Shown here: positions 37,008 to 46,700 of the stretch, piece after piece | How the letters are laid out: every line of letters begins with the position of its first letter | Position numbering within the stretch: position 1 is the stretch's first letter | Origin: Vanessa cardui | Lineage: Eukaryota > Arthropoda > Insecta > Lepidoptera > Nymphalidae | Length of the DNA: 64,000 bases | Reading direction: 5' to 3' | NCBI RefSeq assembly: GCF_905220365.1 | Contig: NC_061126.1 | Coordinates: 186,001-250,000 of the forward strand | Program-made: the position numbers and the translations under genes | Notes under the pieces: model-generated | Databases searched by the model: none | The model's input: the letters and a program-made list of their open reading frames with translations, nothing else | Told to the model about the DNA's origin: nothing

Positions 37008-38291
37008 CCTTCCTCGGTTCTTCGGGTCATATTGACCCGAATCTGATGTTTAATTGGCAATAAAAGTTGTAATTATTAATATAATTTATTACGACTTCAG
37101 GACAATTATTAATTATGTATTCACTCTATATCAGTACTGTAAAATTATAGAAAAGTCTCTTATCTTAGCAAGAATAAGTTTTTTCCATCTTAGGTTCCTC
37201 GGGTCAATAATACCCGAGTATGAAAAAAACCCTCGGGTCAGAGAAGCCCGTGTTCGTTAACAGTAATGCATTGTTGCATTCTAAGGATATAGTTACAATT
37301 TATAAATATTAGTCAAACCTCAATCATCACTGATTGTGTTATTGTTAAAAGTAATTTGAGAAAAAATACTTGTTTACATTTGCATGCGGTTACATTACAT
37401 TAGTTTCGTGAGACGATTATTTTTATTTGATTCATTTGTTGTTTGGATCGGACGTATAGTGTTTGAAATGGCTCACAATTTGACTAATTTTGAAGATGAA
37501 ATAATTATTGAAACGGAGAATTATCCTAAACCTGTGTTTTAATCTATTTTTGCACTCAATTCAAAAATGGTTCTCGTTTCGTACATTCCTAAAAAAAAAT
37601 GTAATTCTGTTGAGCACAAATCACAACAAAATAGAAATTCATGATTCAGAGCAGAAGAAACCAAAAATAATCATGGACAAAAAAAGGTGCTGTTGACTTT
37701 CTAGATAAAATAGTTTCGGCCCATAGTTGTAAACGAATGACTAGAAGGTGGCCAATAGTTATATTTCATAAAATGATTGGTATTTCATGTTTCTATGCTT
37801 ATTTATTATACTGTGACATCCATCCAGACTGGAAACAGTTTCTAGAGAAATTAGGCATGGGATTGGTAAATGATCACATCGAGCGTAGGCAAACTCTTCT
37901 TCGGACAAATGCTTCGCGGGAATTAGTGCTACGAAGTACGAATACAGTCAGATGTTACCGAGACAACTAATACTTCAAATACTCAGAGTTCTAATAAAAG
38001 GAAAAGGTGCAGCGTATGTCAATCTTCAAAAGATGTAAAAACTTCAAAAATCTGTAAAAAATATGTCCAAAACATTCTGAAATTTTGTGCCTTTCGAGTT
38101 CCCAAGATAATGAGTACCTAATATATGTATAATATAGTCGTTTAATGTGTTTTTATTCGTATTTAATAAATATATTTTAAAAATAATTAGATTTTGTATT
38201 TAATTCAAAATAATTACTCCATATTTTTGACATCGGGTCAATATGACCCGAAGACCTCAAGTGTACATTGAATTTGAAGAACCGAGGAAGG
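37008..38291 (+). mobile_element. piggyBac-like transposon, internally deleted
   Basis: Terminal inverted repeats CCTTCCTCGGTTCTTC (37008-37023) and its exact reverse complement (to 38291) are flanked by TTAA at 37004-37007 and 38292-38295, the piggyBac target. Subterminally, cgggtcatattgacccg at 37023-37039 is mirrored by its exact reverse complement at 38234-38250. Two more GGGTCA-type repeats lie at 37198-37250. The interior encodes only pieces of transposase (see 37468-38110), so the copy cannot be autonomous. Confidence 0.9.
37468..38110 (+). pseudogene. piggyBac-like transposase remnants
   Basis: Three pieces in different frames. First, an ATG at 37468 with an acidic N-terminus (MAHNLTNFEDEIII), ending after about 23 codons. 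Second, from about 37575, a segment ending KPKIIM, then after a frame break GAVDFLDKIV (37686 on), TRRWPIVIFHKMIGIS and FLEKLG to a stop at 37968. This matches the C-terminal end of the piggyBac DDE domain, including the VDxLD block that holds the last catalytic aspartate in the family. Third, in a further frame near 38008, a CSVC...ICKKY stretch that fits the C-terminal cysteine-rich zinc-binding tail. The region with the first two catalytic aspartates is absent. At least two frameshifts plus a large deletion make this a pseudogene. Confidence 0.8.
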
Positions 38292-38295
38292 TTAA

Positions 38296-39736
38296 GTATA
38301 ACTGCTTCGACATTTCACAAAATGCTCTGAAATGATTTTCTATATAGCTCACTCAATATGTAATAATATAATTACTCTGTATTATTATATTAAAACCAAA
38401 AAATATATATCGTCTAACAAATAGAAGAGGCCACAAGAGTGACATGAAAATATGTCATGATTCATTGAAGGCCTCTGATTTTACCGAAGGTAAATCTGTT
38501 CAAGATAATAAATCACAATGAATCAGCTCCGGATAATAGATAAGAGAATAACGTCCAAGTTTCTAATATCGAACAAACCTGGCCAGGTATTAATAAACCC
38601 GCAGATTAACTCATTTCAGCTCTTACATCACGGGAATTATCTTTTCCTCGTCTCAAAACTAATACGCCTTACTTCGGAATCCTATAATCTGTAATGTTCT
38701 ACTCCTATGTTCCTATTTTATTCGTTTTAGTGTTTTCTTACTGATGAAATATATTTTTTTTATTTTTTTATTTTAGTTACTTGGTTAACTTATGTCGATG
38801 ATTTTTGAAGATATTCGAACGTTATGACCCATGCGATGTCGGGATGTCTATTATGATACACATAATTAATAATGGGTAGAAAAGGTACAGTTATATCTCG
38901 TACAATATAAATAAACATATATATTTTTTCGTAACTTTTAAAAAAATATAAACATAGTTAATATAGTTTTTATTTTATTTTTATGTGGGCATACGGAAGA
39001 TTTTTTTAATGGTCTAAATCAAATTTGATGGTAAATAACCATCCCCAATATTCAACATTGGAAGCCGATACATTATTTTCGACCAAACCAACCGAGTTAG
39101 TTAACAACATAACAATATCATATAACATTACTATTTCGGATTACAGGAAATAGAAGGCCCAAGCAGCAAAAGCGAATACAATTGAAAAGCAATGTAAATT
39201 CTCAGTAACGTGGTTGTAATTACTATTAGTTAATAATAATAATAAATTAATTTAATTTATTTTTAAAATTTTGACATAAAATCGTTTTAAGACTGTATCT
39301 GATTGTCTCTTTATTTTTATTAATTCTACAATGTTTTATTTTATCACTTAACTTTTTACGATGTTGACTTATAATTTCCGAGTAATCTTAGAACACCTGT
39401 AAAAAAGTAGGCAATTACCCATTTACGTATATGACATTTGATTAATGTGTATTTTTGTTGTACTACTTGTTGGTGTTGTCAAATTAAAAAAAAAAACTAC
39501 ATGAATATTATTATTATAATGAGAGATTTGACGTATTTCCCAAAAGTATAATATGTCGTTTCACACTAACCAAAATTTGTGTTTGCTTTTAATATTCATT
39601 TTGCTTCTGTTGCTGCATTTTTAGATGGCACTACTCCAACTACGTCAATAATCAAGTATGTTCTTCTCATTGATCATCATCAACTCGCTCAAGTATCAAA
39701 AAAGATAATAAATTTTAAAATTTCATAAAATTTACT
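38296..39736. other. non-coding stretch, nothing recognised
   Basis: AT-rich. No repeat or coding assignment. Confidence 0.4.
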
Positions 39737-40026
39737 TGGTGGTAGGGCTTTTGTGCAAGCCCGTCTGGGTAGGTACCACCCACTCATCAGTTATTCTACC
39801 GCCAAATAACAGTACTCAGTATTGTTGTGTTCCGGTTTGAAGGGTGAGTGAGCCAGTGTAACTGCAGGCACAAAGGACATAACAACTTAGTTCCCAAGGT
39901 TGATGGCACATTGACGATGTAAGGAACAGTTAATATTTCTTACAGCGTCATTGTCTATGGGTGATGGTGACCACTTACCCTCAGGTGGCCCATCTGCTCA
40001 TCCACCAACCTATACCATAAAAAAAA
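39737..40026 (+). repeat. SINE-like repeat family B, full length
   Basis: Near-complete copy from ggtggtagggcttttgtgca to ccaacctataccataaaaaa. It is closest to the copy at 2164. Confidence 0.75.
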
Positions 40027-40207
40027 GAAGCCCTTAGGTCTTATCGCTTATAGCGATCTCTCACATCTTCGGTTACAGAAACTTAAAACGAAAACAAGTA
40101 TCTGCAGATATAGATAAAGAATGAAGATTATAACTGTTATCTAAGAATATTTAAAATAAAGTATAATAATAAACTACACCAAACCAATAATACACATAAC
40201 AAACAAC

Positions 40208-40495
40208 AACAGCCTGATAAATTTTCCACTGCTGGGCTAAGGCCTCTTCTCTCTTTGAGGAGAAATTTTGGAACATATTACCACGCTCTTCCAATGCGGG
40301 TTAGTGGAATACACATGTGGCGGAATTTCTATGAAATTAGATACATGCAGGTTTCCTCACGATGTTTTCCTTCCTTCGTGCTCAGTGGGCACGAGATGAA
40401 TAATAAACACAAATTAAGCACATAAATATTCAGCGGTGCTTGACTGGATTTGAACCCGCAATCATCTTTTAAAATGCACGCGTTTCAACCACCTC
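40208..40495 (-). repeat. tRNA-derived SINE family A, reverse orientation
   Basis: The reverse complement shows the worn tRNA-like head, B-box-like ggattt/gggttcaaatcc region, family body and a TTG-type tail (aacaacaacagcctg at the left edge). Confidence 0.75.
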
Positions 40496-40499
40496 GCCT

Positions 40500-41109
40500 C
40501 ATAACACACATAGTAATACAATATAATTATTAATAAATAGTAAATTTATTTCTCATTACATACATCTTGTTCAATAAATAAACATTGGTACTTACTCTGT
40601 GGAGAAAAAGTAATAAAAAACATTATTGATTCACCTAAATGGTAGCGTTTCGCTGTTCAGTTGTACGATCATTACTATTCGCTCTCACCAATACCATTAC
40701 GCAGTCACGGGATTAGTTTCCACTAAAGCTATTTTCTATAATACAAATTGTACGTTTCATCTGCACCACAGTCACGCATGTCTGGAAGCGCTCTTTGTTG
40801 AAATTAAATAACAGATCCGGAACGTCGTGAATGGAAATAAAATGTCAATCCACACAAAAGAGATAAAAGGTAATCTTTGGATTGCGGGGTTACGTCGTAA
40901 CGAGGTATTGGGAGGGATTCGTGCCCGCGGTTATTGTATTGCAATCTGTAATCTGCGGTATCGACGTGTTTTTGTACATTTGATATCTAAAATCTATGAC
41001 AATACAATCGAGTAAGATTTGGTTTATTTATTGGTAATTAAACTCCATGTTTAAGGCAACATTTTTTCGATTTTTAAAACTATGTTCGTCGATATACTAT
41101 GAAAATAAT
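40500..41109. other. non-coding stretch, nothing recognised
   Basis: No assignment. Two short + strand frames at 40626 and 40827 are not recognised. Confidence 0.4.
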
Positions 41110-41158
41110 AATTTGGTGGTCAGACTTTGTTCAAGCATGTTTGGGTAGGTTCACACAC
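41110..41158 (+). repeat. SINE-like repeat family B, 5' piece of a shattered copy
   Basis: ttggtggtcagactttgttc and tgtttgggtaggttcacaca match the family start. The copy continues at 41653-41671, 48937-49012 and 49209-49250, separated by later insertions. Confidence 0.6.
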
Positions 41159-41478
41159 CCATCATCATCAGCCCGCTCCCGTCCACTGCTGGACATAGCA
41201 AGTGCCTCTCCAAGTGCACGCCACTGTGTATACTGGGATGTAAGTGGGCGTAAACTACACCTTTGTGTCCCGAGCCAACCTTACCTGCCCGTGGTGCATC
41301 CTGCCGACCAGCAAACGAGGCTCTAGCGACCGACTGATGGCGGTATAACCAGCAACAAAACAGCCGTAGCTAAATACCACAGGCCGATGACGGGCAGCAG
41401 CGTCACCGGTGCGAGAAGCTACGTCCTGCGATCGTCATACCGCTTGTTCAGCGTGGCGATATTGGGCCTCTCCCTCTT
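41159..41478 (-). pseudogene. RTE-type LINE 3' end, reverse orientation
   Basis: The left edge catcatcatcagcccg is, in reverse complement, an (ATG)n-type tail preceded by sequence reading like the C-terminus of an RTE-clade LINE protein (gtccagcagtggacgggagc just before the tail). RTE elements end in such short microsatellites. The upstream part is CpG-rich and holds no long frame. The copy is 5'-truncated and cannot move by itself. Confidence 0.5.
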
Positions 41479-41479
41479 T

Positions 41480-41628
41480 TACTATCAAACCACTGAATCA
41501 AATTTGATGAAATTAGGTATAAAGCTACCTTGAATTCCAAGACAGGACATAGGCAACTTTTTTGCCTAACATTTGACAACCAATCCCTAAAATGTGAACG
41601 AAGCTATGGGCAACAACTAGTATATCAT
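41480..41628 (-). repeat. dispersed repeat family D, reverse copy
   Basis: atcaaaccactgaatcaaat, agacaggacataggcaactt and aatgtgaacgaagctatggg are the reverse complements of family D landmarks. Confidence 0.6.
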
Positions 41629-41652
41629 ATTTTTTGTTTTTATTTTTTGTTT

Positions 41653-41671
41653 GGAGTTGAGTAAGCCAGAG
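41653..41671 (+). repeat. SINE B, middle piece left of the LTR element
   Basis: gagttgagtaagccagag corresponds to the family's gggtgagtgagccagtgt. The sequence resumes after the LTR element at 48937. The last four bases are the target duplication. Confidence 0.55.
41668..41671 (+). repeat. target site duplication, 5' copy
   Basis: AGAG abuts the 5' LTR and recurs at 48933-48936 after the 3' LTR. A 4-bp duplication is usual for Ty3/Gypsy and errantivirus integration. Confidence 0.85.
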
Positions 41672-42048
41672 TGTTAAGAAATAATCGCAAGACCTCCCGA
41701 ACATCGAGCGCTACCAAGAATTACCATACCGTGAGAAATAATCACACCATGCATTCCTTGAAGCTACCACCTGTTGCCAGCGTCGCTGCTTTGTTTCGCA
41801 AGACCTCCCGAACATCGAGCGCTACCAAGAATCACCATACCGTGGGGACCATTCAGTGATTTACCGATTTCGTATATAAATATGTAATTCAGACTACAGA
41901 ACTTCACTTTTTGTTCTAACATCGAACAGACTGTCACGTATATTATAAATTAGAAATAATTAATTGTTAAATTAAATTATTTAAATAAACGTATAAGTTA
42001 AATTCGTTCGGTTTCATTCTGCATCCTCAACGGCAGCCCTACGTAATT
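41672..42048 (+). repeat. 5' LTR
   Basis: 377 bp, TGTTAAG...CGTAATT. It contains a TATATAAA box at 41873-41880, so the transcript should start near 41895-41905, and AATAAA at 41984-41989 as a polyadenylation signal. Upstream, a 49-bp segment occurs twice (41685-41733 and 41796-41844) with one difference. The 62-codon open frame within the LTR is incidental. Confidence 0.95.
41873..41905 (+). promoter_or_regulatory. LTR core promoter
   Basis: TATATAAA at 41873-41880 followed by TTCAGAC at 41888 and a pyrimidine-rich start region around 41900. It would drive the genomic RNA. The exact start site is not determinable by eye. Confidence 0.6.
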
Positions 42049-42064
42049 GGCGCAGTCGGTAGGA
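42048..42064 (+). promoter_or_regulatory. primer-binding site (tRNA-Ser)
   Basis: TGGCGCAGTCGGTAGGA is the complement of the 3' end of insect tRNA-Ser including CCA. It overlaps the last T of the LTR. The same primer is used by 17.6/297-type errantiviruses. Confidence 0.85.
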
Positions 42065-42212
42065 TGCTCGCGGAACGTTTCGCGTAGAAGATTTCCGTAA
42101 TCGCGTGAAGCCCCGCCGTAGCTTGTCTAGCTGCTGCATCCGTAGCATCCGAATCTACGAGTAGTGCTGCACGAGAGGTATCCAGACATCGATAACGCAG
42201 AGAGACCGAAAC

Positions 42213-42230
42213 ATGTTCATGTGAGTACAC
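42213..42230 (+). promoter_or_regulatory. candidate splice donor with upstream ATG in leader
   Basis: In the leader, ATGTTCAT is followed directly by GTGAGTAC, a good donor (GT at 42221). Errantiviruses make env from a spliced RNA, and here env has no ATG of its own near its start. This ATG would then supply the start. The acceptor is not identified with confidence. Confidence 0.5.
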
Positions 42231-42407
42231 TAGATTCTTTTTAGTGGTTGCTCAATCCTAGCCTAACTAACCTGTGTGTTAATAAAATTTGCCAAGATTT
42301 TTCATTTAAGAAAATCGAAGGAACCTAGGATAGTTATTAGTAGTAGGCAAACTTTCGTAGATAATAGAAGAGATATTAGTTTAAGTAGTATAGAAGAACA
42401 AACGGAA

Positions 42408-43649
42408 ATGTCTGAGTTAGACACCATTTATAAAGCCTTAAGGTTGGTACCCGAGTTCGACGGGAACCCAAATGTACTTACTAGATTTTTAAAATTATGT
42501 GATCAATTGGTAGGACAGTTTTGTAGTGATAGTAGTAGTGAATTAAGTAGGTGTGCTCTTCTCAACGGAATTCTTAACAAAGTAACAGGCTCTGCTGCTC
42601 GCTTAATTAATTCTAATGGGATTCCATCCGACTGGCAAGGCATTCGAACTGCTTTAGTGAACAACTTCGCGGACCAACGAGATGAAACCGCTCTATATAA
42701 CGATTTAGCTATTTTATCGCAAGGTTCTAGCACCGCGCAGGAGTATTATGAGCGTTGCCAGAATCTATACAGTACTATAATGACCTATGTAAGCCTGCAT
42801 GATACCCTTGAGACCACCATTAATGCTAAACGAGATCTTTATCGTAAATTAACGCTTCAAGCGTATTTGCGAGGTTTGAACGATCCCTTAGGATCGCGCA
42901 TACGTTGCATGCGCCCTGAGACCATCGAAAAGGCATTAGAATTCGTACACGAGGAGATGAATACTATGTACCTACAAAATCGGAACCAAAAATTACCTGA
43001 CAAAAAATCTATAAATTCTATGTCCGTACCAAATCATTTTGTAAGTGCCTATAAAATGCCTAACCAACAGTTTTCAATGCCCACGCCTAAACCTTTTAAC
43101 TTTAATATACCTGGCCCTTCACGCCCTCATTTCGTTCCACCATCTACACCGCAATGGAGACAGAATCGGTATCAACCCCGCCAATTCGGTCCAACACATA
43201 CGCAACAAATTTTTAGATCGTCACCGCCAAATTATAACCCTCAACAAAATAACTTTCAAATAGGTTCACGTCTTAACCACCAAGCTGTTAACCAACCACG
43301 TCCTATGAGTGGAGTAAGCCATTATGTTACAAGACCATTGCCGCCTACACAACCAACAATTACAGGACATAACTGGGCAAAATCCGGGAACCCACCCCCT
43401 ACGAACTACTTTAAATCTAAAGAAGTAAATTACAATAGTTTCATTGACAATTCTATATACGATGAATATGCCGATTATTACGATCCTTATTACGATATTA
43501 GCGAGTACGTAGAATACCAGCAACCCTATGAATATTCCGTACAGGAACCTTTAGAAAATTGTACAGAAACACCCCAAGTGGAAGCCGATAGCGTTAAAAC
43601 AAACGAGCAGGATTTTTCGAAGGACCGGAAGTCCGACACCTTAAAATAG
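42408..43649 (+). CDS. gag: Gag-like polyprotein of the LTR element
   Basis: 413 codons from the first ATG (MSELDTIYKAL) to TAG. The frame is open further upstream to 42276 but only with a GTG. The N-terminal two thirds is helical and capsid-like (FDGNPNVLTRFLKLCDQLV near residue 17; KLTLQAYLRGLNDPLGSRIR near 150). The C-terminal third is rich in Pro, Gln, Asn and Arg and ends in an acidic, Tyr-rich stretch. There is no CCHC zinc knuckle, which agrees with errantivirus Gag. It would form the particle core and bind RNA through basic regions. Pol follows in the -1 frame with overlapping open frames, so expression of pol probably depends on frameshifting. The frame is intact, with no stops or shifts. 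Identity rests on position and composition plus resemblance to this Gag family. Confidence 0.85.
   Translation: MSELDTIYKALRLVPEFDGNPNVLTRFLKLCDQLVGQFCSDSSSELSRCALLNGILNKVTGSAARLINSNGIPSDWQGIRTALVNNFADQRDETALYNDLAILSQGSSTAQEYYERCQNLYSTIMTYVSLHDTLETTINAKRDLYRKLTLQAYLRGLNDPLGSRIRCMRPETIEKALEFVHEEMNTMYLQNRNQKLPDKKSINSMSVPNHFVSAYKMPNQQFSMPTPKPFNFNIPGPSRPHFVPPSTPQWRQNRYQPRQFGPTHTQQIFRSSPPNYNPQQNNFQIGSRLNHQAVNQPRPMSGVSHYVTRPLPPTQPTITGHNWAKSGNPPPTNYFKSKEVNYNSFIDNSIYDEYADYYDPYYDISEYVEYQQPYEYSVQEPLENCTETPQVEADSVKTNEQDFSKDRKSDTLK
43598..43649 (+). promoter_or_regulatory. gag/pol frame overlap, candidate -1 frameshift region
   Basis: The pol frame opens at 43598, upstream of the gag stop at 43647-43649. 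The overlap contains GATTTTTCGA (43611-43620), where the gag codon TTT at 43614 can slip back onto TTT in the -1 frame. It is not a canonical X-XXY-YYZ heptamer, so the exact slip site is uncertain. Confidence 0.45.
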
Positions 43650-43705
43650 AAATTAATCTTCAAACCCAACGTCAGCTTCCGTACATTCAAATCGCATCAC
43701 CTCCT

Positions 43706-46700
43706 ATGAAACTATTAATAGATACAGGAGCAAATCAATCTTTTCTGTGTCCCGAGGTAGTGGAAAGATACTATAGTAACTTACCAGTAAATTACGATCC
43801 TTTTGAAGTTAAGAATATTCACGCCACCTCTAGAAATTACTATTCAATTACGTTACCTAGCTTTAAAGAATTTAATGATTCGGATAATACGACATTTTAC
43901 ATTTATAAGTTCCATGATTATTTCGATGGGCTTATTGGTACAGACCTATTAGATAAGTGGGAGGCTGTAATAGATTATAAGAACAAATTGCTAAAAACTA
44001 AAACCGCTTCAAATCCGATTAAGGTATATGATTCCCGCAACGCGAATTTGTATGAGGACATTATACCAGCGAATACTTCGAAATTACTTAGGATTCCGAT
44101 AAATATTCATGACGGACATGCATTTATAGAAGAACAAACCGTTTCAAATTGTATTATAGGCGAATGCTTAACTACCGTTTCGAATAACAGGGGAATAGTT
44201 GAAGTAACCAATCCAAGTCGAAGCGACGTCATATTCTCTATGGACCGAGCAATCTCTGCAGAAATGTATAACGTACAGTGTACACCTGCCAATAAACAGC
44301 AAGATCGCATAAAAGAAGTAATTTCGCGTCTACGCACTGATCACTTAAATATCGAAGAACGTACGAACTTAGAGCTGCTTTGTGCGCAGTATGCCGATGT
44401 TTTCTACTTAGAAGGAGAGCCTTTAACTTTCACCAACAAAGTAAAGCACTCGATTAAAACAACTGATGAGGTTCCGGTTTACACAAAAAGTTATCGGTAT
44501 CCCTATGTCCACAGACAGGAAGTACAAGAACAGATAGGTAAGATGCTAGAACAGGGAATCATTAGGCCTTCGAATTCAGCATGGAGCTCCCCAATTTGGG
44601 TTGTAGCTAAGAAAGCAGACGCGTCAGGGAAAGCTAAATGGCGTATAGTAGTTGATTTCCGAAAACTCAATGAAAAGACCGTAGACGACAAGTATCCCAT
44701 TCCTAATATAGCCGACGTATTAGATAAATTAGGTAATTGCCAATATTTCACAACCTTAGACCTTGCTAGTGGCTTCTATCAAGTAGAAATGAACCCCCAA
44801 GATATACCTAAAACAGCTTTTAATGTTGAACACGGCCATTTTGAATTCTTACGCATGCCTATGGGCCTTAAAAATAGTCCATCCACTTTTCAGAGAGTCA
44901 TGGACAATGTGTTGAGAGAGCTACAGAATACTATTTGTCTAGTATACCTAGATGATATAATAGTATTTAGTACATCCCTTCAGGAGCACATAATTAACCT
45001 AGAAAAAGTATTTAAGAAATTACGTGAGTCAAATTTTAAAATACAGATGGACAAATCAGAATTCCTAAAACTAGAAACGGCGTACCTTGGGCATGTTATT
45101 AGCAAGGATGGTATAAAACCTAACCCTGACAAAATATCGGCAATTAAGAATTACCCCTTACCTAATACCCGTACAGAAATAAAACGCTTTTTAGGATTAC
45201 TTGGTTATTATAGAAAATTCATACCAGACTTTGCTAAAATAACCAAGCCTCTGACCCAATGCTTGAAGAAAGGTTCCAAAATTGTCCAAGATCAGAATTA
45301 TATCCAATGCTTTGAAAAGTGTAAAACTCTACTTGTCAATGATCCGATCCTTCAATATCCGGACTTTTCAAAGGAATTTATACTCACAACAGATGCTTCG
45401 AATTTAGCAATTGGAGCCGTTCTTTCTCAAGGCCCCATTGGATCAGATAAACCAATAGCATACGCATCGAGAACGCTTAATTCAAGCGAAATAAACTACA
45501 GTACGATAGAAAAGGAATTACTCGCCATTGTGTGGGCAACGAAATACTTTCGACCCTATCTTTTTGGTAGGAAGTTTAAAATTATGACAGACCATCGGCC
45601 TTTGCAATGGGTAATGAACATGAAAGAGCCCAATTCGCGCTTAACACGTTGGAGACTACGCCTAAGTGAATATGATTACACAGTCATTTATAAACCAGGG
45701 AAAATTAATTCCAACGCCGACGCCCTATCACGAATAGAAATCCATAATGAAGAGTCTAGTTCTATTGTCGTTAACATCTCAGACAAATCTGATTCAGAAA
45801 GAACCAGAAGTATCGACTCAAGAACCGACAGTATTCATAGCGATGCAGAAAGCCCTATACTAGAAGTCCCTATTACTGATGATCCCCTTAACAAATTTAG
45901 CAGACAAATCGTATTTAACGTTGTTGGCGATATTAAAAGTAGACCTCACATAACTCACCCTTTTGAAACTTACACAAAAACTTGCATACAAATCTCCAAA
46001 TCAAACCTAGAACAAGATGTAATAGATGCCATAAAAGAATACGTTACACCACGTATAAAAACAGGAATCTTAATTAATCCCCCGCTTGAAATGTACAAAA
46101 TTATACCGGTTATACAAAAGTATTTCAAAAATTCCGCAATGAACCTAGTTCTTTCCAAATTAGAAGTTGAAAACGTTAAGGATTACCTAAAGCAACAAGA
46201 AATTATTAAGAACTATCATGAAGGCAAGACGAACCATAGAGGCATTAATGAATGTTGTTTAGCTCTGTCTAAACGTTATTTCTGGCCAAAAATGAAAAAC
46301 CAAGTGACAAAATTCATTAATGAGTGTCTTATTTGCGGTCAGGCAAAATATGACCGAAATCCTGTAAGACCTAGATATGAAATTGTACCACCACCTACCA
46401 AGCCTATGGAAGTTGTACACTTGGATTTATTCAGCGTAGATAGTAACAAGTACCTAACAATTATCGATGCATTCTCGAAATATGCACAAGCATATTCTTT
46501 GAGAGATGCTACAGCCGTTAGTGTAGTTCAGGCTTTATTAAAGTTCTCTTCCCATCATGGTATGGCTCTTAAATACATTACGGATAATGGCCCTGAATTT
46601 ACAAATCAACTATTTTCTGAATTCATTAAATTACACAAAATTGAACATCATAGAATATGCCCCAATACACCCAATGAAAATGGAATGATAGAACGCTTTC

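Noticed and set aside
37737..37970. Apparent 77-residue host protein
   Set aside because: It is the C-terminal part of the decayed piggyBac-like transposase between its inverted repeats.
41671..41859. 62-codon frame, repeated at 48555-48743
   Set aside because: It lies entirely inside the U3 part of the two LTRs and exists twice only because the LTRs are identical.
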